Of a DNA stretch of 64,000 bases, positions 57,111 through 64,000 are shown piece after piece. The DNA is from Posidonia oceanica. Lineage: Eukaryota > Streptophyta > Magnoliopsida > Alismatales > Posidoniaceae. The notes under the pieces are model-generated. The model did no database searches, was not told the origin of the DNA, and saw nothing but the letters and a program-made list of their open reading frames with translations. The translations under genes and the position numbers were made by a program. The DNA lies in assembly GCA_037176725.1 (NCBI GenBank), contig JAZBRS010000026.1, forward strand, positions 61,854,501-61,918,500, written 5' to 3'. How positions within the stretch are numbered: position 1 is the first letter of the stretch; every line of letters begins with the position of its first letter.

Positions 57111-58062
57111 GAACAAATCAGAGGCTGATACGCTGATCCTTCAAGTGCATGCGGGGACCTGCGGCCCGCACATGAACGGCATCCTCTTGGCCAAGAAGAT
57201 AATGCTTCAAGGATGCTACTGGCTAACTATGGAAGGAGACTGCTGCCGATTCGTACGCAGATGCCACAACTGCCAAGTGCATGACAACCTCATTCGGGCA
57301 CCTCCTCAAGAATTGCATAGCATGTCGTCACCATGGCCCTTCTCCACCTAGGGGATTGATGTCATTGGCGCCATCCACCCTCCAGCTTCTAACGGTCATC
57401 GTTACATTCTGGTAGCGATTGATTACTTTACCAAGTGGGTGGAAGCGACCTCCTACAAAACAATGACTGCCGTGGCTACAGAAAAGTTCATCAGAATCAA
57501 TATCATAGCCCGGTATGGGGTCCCACATGCAATCATATCTGAAAATGGCACAAATTTCATTGCTAAGAGGATTGAAGACTATCTGCAGAGCTTTAGCATC
57601 AAACACTACAGATCCTCACCTTATTGGCCGCAAATGAACGGTGCAGTGGAGTCCGCCAACAAAAACCTGGTCAAGATCCTAAAAAAGATGGCAGAGACTC
57701 ATAAGGACTGGCACGACAAGTTTCCTTATGCACTCTGGGCGTATAGGACATCTGTCCGAACTTCAACAGGTGCCACCCCATACTCTCTGGTGTATGGCAT
57801 GGAGGCGGTGTTACCTATCGAGGTAGAGAACCCGTCGCTGCGGATCCTTCGGGAAGCCAAGTTGGAAGAAGTAGAATGGGTCGAAGACCGCTGCGTCCAA
57901 CTGAATCTGATTGATGAGCACAGGCTGCAAGCTATGCATAATGCTCACTGCTACCAAAAGAGAATGGCTAGATCATACTTGAAGAAGGTTCAGCCAAGGG
58001 GATTCCAATCAGGGGACCTTGTTCTGCATGCCATTCACTTGCCTGATGGTCGAGGGAAATTC
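57111..58062 (+). pseudogene. Integrase of element C, C-terminus deleted
   Basis: The zinc site HAGTCGPH...CHNC and the DDE core are recognisable. TAG for TGG at 57349-57351 splits the frame. The second acidic residue is changed: SENGTNF has GAA (57541-57543) where A has GAC. At 58062 the sequence jumps from 'gggaaattc' to 'tatacatttgc', so about 169 bp are missing (A 20980-21148). This removes the C-terminal domain and its stop. The frame then runs on to 58347 in non-coding DNA. Confidence 0.88.
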
Positions 58063-59515
58063 TATACATTTGCATTCTCACTCCTTACATTCTCATCTCA
58101 CCTGCATCTTCTATCTTGTCTCCTACCTCTATTCCTGTACACTCGCTTATGTTTCTTCTATCCTTCTCAAATCACATCTTCTACCACATTTCATCCTCTC
58201 CATGCATCATCTCTTTTCAAATCATCATCGTCATCCTCTCAAACCACGCATTGCATTTTCTGCCCGGTGATGAAAACCGGAAGTGCTTGCCTGCTCTGGA
58301 AGGAGTCCACCTTCCCTTACCCGGCACTACTTAGATGTCTTAGCTAATGAGGGAGCCATCATCAATCAGGACAGGCGAACTGCTTAAACTCGTAAGACAT
58401 ACACTTCTGAGGGAGAAAAGATGCTAGGATGTAAGTTCAAAAAAAAGAGAGAATAGGCATCTAGGCTTGGGCACATCAAAAAGAACAGAAGGCGAAGACA
58501 GAAGCCGGCCCTAGAGATAGGGGTGTGCAGTCTAACCTTGCTCCTCCAGCTCATCTCATAGCAGACCCAAAGTCCACATCCATTACAACCTAAACACCCT
58601 TCCTTTTACCTCCAAAATGGGGATAGCAAAAGCCTGAAAAAAAAAAAGAAGAAAAGAAAGGAAAAAGAAGCCAAGCAAACAAAAAAAAAAGAGAGAGAAA
58701 GCAAGCAAAGAAAAGAAAAAAGAAAGAAAAGAAAAAAGGGTTGGACAAGAATCAACTCGAAAATACAGGCAATATCATCCCCCCGTGCCTTAGAGGAAAA
58801 CCAAGGGTGCAAGCCTAAAAACGTTCACACCACCCACCTCAAAAGCAAATGCTTACCATCTCCTAGCTAGGGGCAGAGAAAGCCTGCACACACATGAGGG
58901 AGAAAACAAAAAAGAGAGCAGAAAAAGTAGGTGTAGGTCCTGAGAGTTTGGCAGGTAACCTGTCCTCACCACACCACCACCTGTATACAGCCAACACCCG
59001 TTCCGGAGTGCCACCAGCAAGCTAAGAGTCCAAGTAGGGCCCAGTGAGTCAAGGACCACTCCCTTTCTCTGCAACAGGCATCAAAGCACTCCGTATGCTG
59101 AGGGCACCAAAGCATACTAATCATTTCTTAAGTATACCAACCTGTATCATGCATACTTACATCCCCAATCATCTCTTCCTTCTTCTCTATCGTTCCGCTC
59201 TGGAACTTGCCTCGACTCCGAGACAGTACTTCTTGCCAAGCACGCATTGACGCCGCTCGAGCTGCGCTGGTCCAGATCTCCTGCAAGTCCTTGCCCCCGT
59301 GTCAACAAGACTGCTACAGAATTTCCTTTGCTTATGTATGCTTAGCTGCTACATTCTGATATTAACTGCAGAATATATATTGAATTGCTTTATCAGTCTC
59401 AGATTCTGCTTTCACTTAGAGATTATATGCTTGTGTGGTCTGACTATCTACAACGTTGATAACAGGTACCTTCAAGCTCAGCAGCATCTGCTTGTTCCAC
59501 CCTGCGGCCTGCGCC
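58063..59515 (+). mobile_element. 3' region of element C before the extra ORF
   Basis: Parallels A 21149-22717. It has one copy of the 46-bp repeat, 'gcccggtgatgaaaaccgg', the A/G-rich tract (58617-58740) and the acceptor-like 'gttgataacag|gtacc' near 59466. No gene is seen. Confidence 0.7.
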
Positions 59516-59669
59516 ATGGGTTATCCTACTCTTGAAACCCCAGTGCACTGTTCTGAAGCCCTACGGGGTTGGATTGGCAAGCTTACCCAGGAAGACTGTG
59601 AGAAGCTGCACCTCTAGAGCATACCTACAAAACTACTGAAGGCGGCTGATGTCGAAGTGAGCTGTCACC
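59516..59669 (+). pseudogene. Start of the extra ORF in element C, interrupted
   Basis: ATG at 59516 and 51 codons homologous to A 22718-22871 (starting MGYPTLETPVHCSEAL), with TAG for TGG near 59615. The frame is cut at 59669 by the LTR of element D; the rest is presumably beyond the window. Presence in both A and C shows that the ORF is a fixed part of this subfamily. Confidence 0.7.
59665..59669 (+). repeat. Candidate left target-site duplication of element D
   Basis: tcacc precedes TGTTGACA. The expected right copy, followed by 'ttctatgcc', would lie outside the window. Confidence 0.45.
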
Positions 59670-62600
59670 TGTTGACACCCCATTTTGACAGGCTGAATCA
59701 ATTGGAATGTTCTGGTGGCTTCTGAACCCAAATCTAGGTCCAAACCCGCACCTTTCCTTTCCTCTTTCCCCTCAAAACAAGCCCAAACTCAACCTAAGAT
59801 TTCGCCCCTTTCCCGAATCCAAAAAACTACCCAAAAATCATAGGAAAACTCACCCTTCCCAACTTAGCAAATCCACCAAAAGTCCTTAAAATTTCAAACC
59901 AAAACCACCCCAAAAAATCCTAGGAAACTTAGGCAAAACTACCCTTTTTCTACACCTCAAAACCCTTCCAAAACTTTCTCAAAACCAAACTAAAATCCTG
60001 GGATCAAGACTAGAGACCCTAGACTACACAGGCACCAAATTTCACCCCTTTTTGAAACCTCTAAGACCTCCTTTTGAACAAATTATCCTTTTCTCTCTCC
60101 TAGATTATTCTTTTCTCTCTCCTCTCTCTCTCCTGATTATCCTCCTCCTTTTCACCTCCTTTTCTCCCTCTTTTTTGCCTGCCTGTGGGCCCCCCTTGTG
60201 CTTCCATCTGTTCTCAATCTTATTCCTATTTTTATCTTATTTTTACCATTTTCTTTGATTTTCAAAAAATTATTTTCCTTCAACTCCTCTCTTTCCCATT
60301 TATTCCTCCATTTCTTCCTTTTCCTCTCCTTTCTAATTTCCTCTCCTCTTCTCTTGCAAAACCTTGAAAAACCTTTGAAAACCCATAAAACTCTAAAACA
60401 AAAGAGAAACAAGTCAAAATCCTAAGAAGAAATAATTAAAAAACTAACCAAACAATCAAAAAACAAAAGCCTAATTAAATCCAACTAAAAAAGGGGAAAC
60501 CAAAAATGCAACTAAAAATGCGAAACCAATCAAAAGAAAATGCTGTAAAATCAAGGAAAAAACCAAAAAGCAATTTAAAACAAGTCAAAGTGAGAACCTT
60601 ACTAAAAGACACTCGAAAACAATTCCTAAAAAGAAAAGAAAACAATTAAAAAGGTGCCAAGACAACTAATTAAAGAAAAAGAAGAAACCTAAGAAATATA
60701 AGAAGAAGAACTCAAAAACCTAATTAAAAAAAAAAGGAGGGAAAATGATCCAAAAACACCCAACTAAAAATTTAACAAGAAGACCTAACAAAAAAAAAGA
60801 AATTAATTAAAAGAGCCCAACAAACAAAAATCAAAAGCAAACCAAAAAGACTTAAGCAAAAGAGGACCAAAATCAGAAATACAAAACCCACTCTAATTAG
60901 TTTAAAACAAACTTTAAAAAATCCTAATTAACATCCCAGGTACCTAACAAGGAAAACATAATTAGAAAACAACTTAAAAGACTTAACAAACATTTAAACA
61001 AAATCAAAAACAAATCAAAATAAACAAAACTCTAAAAACCCTAATCAAAACTAAATCTCTCTAAATCCAACTAATTAATCAAAAACAATTATTAAAAACT
61101 TAATCAAGGCCCCAACTTAAAGCACAATCACTCTAAAAAATCTTTCTTATTTTTATTTTTATTTTATTTTATCTCTTTTTATTTATTTATTTATTTCTCT
61201 CCTTTTTCTTCCTCCTTTCTTTCTTCCCTTCCTTTCTATTTCTCCTTTTCTTTTTTTGGTCCGGCCCACCTGACCTCCCTCCTCCTTCTTTCTTTCTCTT
61301 TATTTTTTCTTTCTTTTTTTCGCACAGGCCCGGCCCACGGCCGATTTCTCCTCCTCTTCCCTTCTTCTTCCTCTCCCGCTTCTTCTCTGGCTTCCTTTTT
61401 TTTCTCTCCAACACAACCAGCCTTCCGCAGTCGACAGCTCACCGTCCTTCCGCCTGACCGTCCTTGCACCTCGCACGCCTTCTGCCTAGGTCGGACCGGC
61501 GTGCGCCGCCCTCCTCCCGTGCACCTGCAGGCACCATGCCACCACCTCTCAGAGCCATTAATTGCAGTCAGAGAACCTGCAGATCAAAAACGATCCGAAG
61601 GCCAGTAGCAGAAGCTCTAAGCACACACCCTTCACTGCCCAGAGACACCCTCCTTCTTCCCGGAGCAACCCAGAGCGAGAAAGACCGAGGAAAACCCCCT
61701 TTTTCACTGCAAAGGCCACAGTTCTTCCTCCTCTTCAAGACTCAACAAACCAGACCCCAAACACCTTCCGAAGTCACCTCCATTTCCGTCCCCAATCTCA
61801 CCCAAACAACCACCACCAGAGCCCCCCATTCAGCATCAAGAACCACCCTGAAACCACCCTCCAACTCCTCCATTTCCGAAACAGAACCCATCACCACTTC
61901 CCCTGGAATTCCCCGCACCACAGACTCCAAATCCATCCAAAATTCCTCCCAGCAACCCGCCTGAATACCACCTTCTCAAACCACCCAAGCTTCACCTCCA
62001 ACTCTCACCGCAGTTCAAACCCACCACAACAAACAGTTGTCCTAGTTTACTGCTCGAAATCCCTCCGCCTGCAAACTCCTGAACCAGGCCTCCACGACCC
62101 AATTTGACTTTCCAGAAATGCTCATCCAACCTCCAGAAGCTCGCCAGAACTCTCCGTTCAGCCCCGAGAGCAACACAGCACTCCCCCACGTCCGGCAGCC
62201 TCTGCTGAACCCAAAGGAGCCGCTTTCTCCCACCGGCTTCAGAACTCCCTTCCGAGCATCCAACGAGCTCTGGAGGACTCCGTGGTGCCGTTCCAAGCAC
62301 TCGTGAGCTGCCGACGACGCCCGCACCAATCAGACGAACCTCACCGCCATCTGCAAAACCCACCCACGTCAGGGGGACGCTCCGGACAGCGCAGCAGGTA
62401 TCCTTCTCCTCCATTAGCTTAGTCCTCCCCGGTTCTTGCTTTTCCGTCCTTTATAATGGGGTTTCGCTTCCTCCTGCTCCGAGTCAGCGCCGCCGGCAAC
62501 GTCTTCTTCTCCGGCGAGCTCTGAGTTCGGATCGCCGCTCCAGCTGCAGAACGCCTCGCCGATCGTCGCCCCAGGTCCGCACGACCTCCAGGAACTCTCC

Positions 62601-64000
62601 GGTGGCCTCAGAACGCCACGACGACGCTCCGATCACCTTCCCTGCCTTCGAGCAGGTCTGCAGACCTCCGGCGTTTTCTTCGGCCTGATCCAGACAGCAC
62701 CAAGCCACGCCGACGCAGCTCAGACCTCCGCCGAGCTCCGGGGAGCATCGCCGCCGCATCCGCACCTCACCAGCCTCCCCCCTCCGCTCGCGACGGCCAC
62801 TGGTAGCACTGTGCTACAGTGGTCGCCGTTTTGCTTTTACTGTGGCTTTATTTTTCCTCTATTAGCTAACTTTACCATAAATTGCATTTTCGGTTTCAGT
62901 TTTTAGTTTATTACGTTCTGGTCCTTCCACAGTTGAGGATTTATTTAATTCTAAATTAAAATCATATGAAATTGCATGGGAAAAATCCAAAAATCAATTA
63001 ATTGCATGTTAGTCCTCCTGATGTTAATCTGATTTAAATGCACATATTTTACCTTGTTATATTGCATTTCTGGTCCCTGTTATTTTTCTTATTTGCAATT
63101 TAATCCTCTGATCTGTTAACTTAGGTTTTATTTGTCTATTTTTCTTACTGCAATGCATTATCCTCCCTCACATTATCTGATTTTTGCATATAGGTCCTTC
63201 ATGATGCACAGCATACATTTAAATGCATATTTTGCTTATAAAATTGCATTTTTGACCCTGCATGATTTAAAAATTGCATATACGTCCTCTGTTGGTCATT
63301 TAAATGCATATTTTGCTTATAAAATTGCATCTCTTATCCTGCATGACTTGAAAATTGCATATAGGTCCTCTGCATGCTCACAGTATGTATTTAAATGCAT
63401 AGTTTGCTTATAAAATTACATTTTTGCCCCTGCATGTTTGAAAAATGGCATATAGGCCCCCGTTTGCATTCCATACCACTCAAACCCCTGTTTTGCTGGA
63501 AAAATTGTATCTTAAACTCTGTTGATTTCAAAATTGCATGTCGACTTACCATTCGACTTCGAAACCTGTCCTAATGCATGGCTACCCTGAAAAATTTGCA
63601 TTTGAACCCCGCATTTTGTAAAATTGCATTAAGACCCCCATCTTTTTCAAAATTGCATGTAAGCCCCTTTTTTCTGAAAAAGTCATTCCTAAGTCTCTTC
63701 TTGCATTCTGCACGCATTGCATCCTTGCATCCGGCATCCCTGGCACACACTCAGGCATTCTTGGCTCCCATTTACACGGGAGGACCTGTTTTGCACACCC
63801 CCTAGGCCCCTTCTACACTTAGATCTTATCCTCTCCCCTTTTCCGGCCTCCCGCCTTGAAGTCTGGATATCTTCAGATCCGGCCGTTGCATCTTCTCAAG
63901 TAAGCTACCTGGGCGACCCCGGCGGAGCATTCTTCAGCATGGACCAATCAGATTTCAGATCAGGCGTCAGATTTCCAAGGTAAGTCTTCTTGAACTTCGC
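59670..64000 (+). mobile_element. LTR of element D (right part outside window)
   Basis: Begins TGTTGACA and has the usual order: pyrimidine block (60060-60360), A-rich block (60360-61140), second pyrimidine block, GC-rich block (61400-62810), 'attgcat' region (62880-63690), and the donor-like AG|GTAAGT at 63979/63980. No polypurine tract precedes it and it interrupts C's extra ORF, so it is best read as the 5' LTR of an element nested in C, or a solo LTR. No gene is seen; frames in the GC-rich block are compositional. Confidence 0.85.

Larger units (their letters stand above)
41916..64000 (+). mobile_element. Tat/Ogre-like LTR retrotransposon (element C), 3' part outside window
   Basis: Has a 5' LTR, PBS, leader, gag, PR, RT-RH, archaeal-type RNase H, a truncated INT, a 3' region and the start of the extra ORF, in the same order as A. 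It is interrupted at 59669 by another LTR (element D); its own 3' LTR is not in the window. All coding domains are broken, though it has fewer lesions than A: the gag-to-protease frame is open for 866 codons (50737-53337). Confidence 0.88.

Noticed and set aside
58063..58347. Extension of the C integrase frame beyond 58062
   Set aside because: It is read-through into 3'-region DNA after the deletion; the sequence is homologous to non-coding A 21149-21530.

Overview
This window is nuclear DNA of a flowering plant and, as far as I can read it, holds no cellular gene. It is built almost entirely from very large Ty3/gypsy LTR retrotransposons of the Tat/Ogre type, all on the + strand and nested in one another. 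The lineage call rests on a Tat-type gag and a protease with a DNGS active site. It also rests on an RT/RNase H followed by a second, archaeal-type RNase H before the integrase, and on LTRs of about 5-6.3 kb that begin TGTTGACA and end TACTACA next to a TGGCGACTCTG primer-binding site. I cannot name the species.

Layout. (1) Element B, oldest and most diverged: the 3' part of its 5' LTR (1-4774), PBS and leader (4775-5393), then after an interruption the rest of the leader (32403-33095), a broken gag (33096 to about 35265) and a pol-less tail (to about 37206). (2) Element A, essentially complete, sits in B's leader at 5394-32397 between perfect 5-bp target duplications CTCCC. It has a 5' LTR (5394-11298), leader, gag, protease, a long PR-RT spacer with a G-patch-like motif, RT-RNase H, archaeal-type RNase H, integrase ending at 21111, a 3' region carrying an extra ORF (22718-23920) and two tandem arrays of dyad-symmetric units (24462-26836), a polypurine tract and a 3' LTR (27365-32397). 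(3) A 5'-truncated LTR of the A/C subfamily (about 37207-41915), joined to B's tail by an unclear event. (4) Element C (from 41916) is inserted into that LTR. It has a 6.3-kb 5' LTR (to 48212) and the same gene order, with an integrase truncated by a deletion. (5) Element D: a further LTR starts at 59670 inside C's copy of the extra ORF and runs off the window. It is most likely the 5' LTR of an element nested in C.

How the parts relate. Comparing A with C shows that gag to integrase was once a single open frame. Both copies are now broken by nonsense changes and 1-bp indels, and most stops are CAG to TAG, the pattern expected from loss of methylated cytosine at plant CHG sites. The points most worth following are: the extra ORF downstream of integrase, which reads like a plant-mobile-domain/DUF7745-type protein; the dyad arrays behind it; a perfect AG|GTAAGT splice donor in all six LTR copies, with an acceptor-like site just before gag, so that splicing would remove the PBS; a PBS look-alike inside each LTR; and an internal near-identical tract in A's LTRs flanked by about 6% divergence, which looks like gene conversion.
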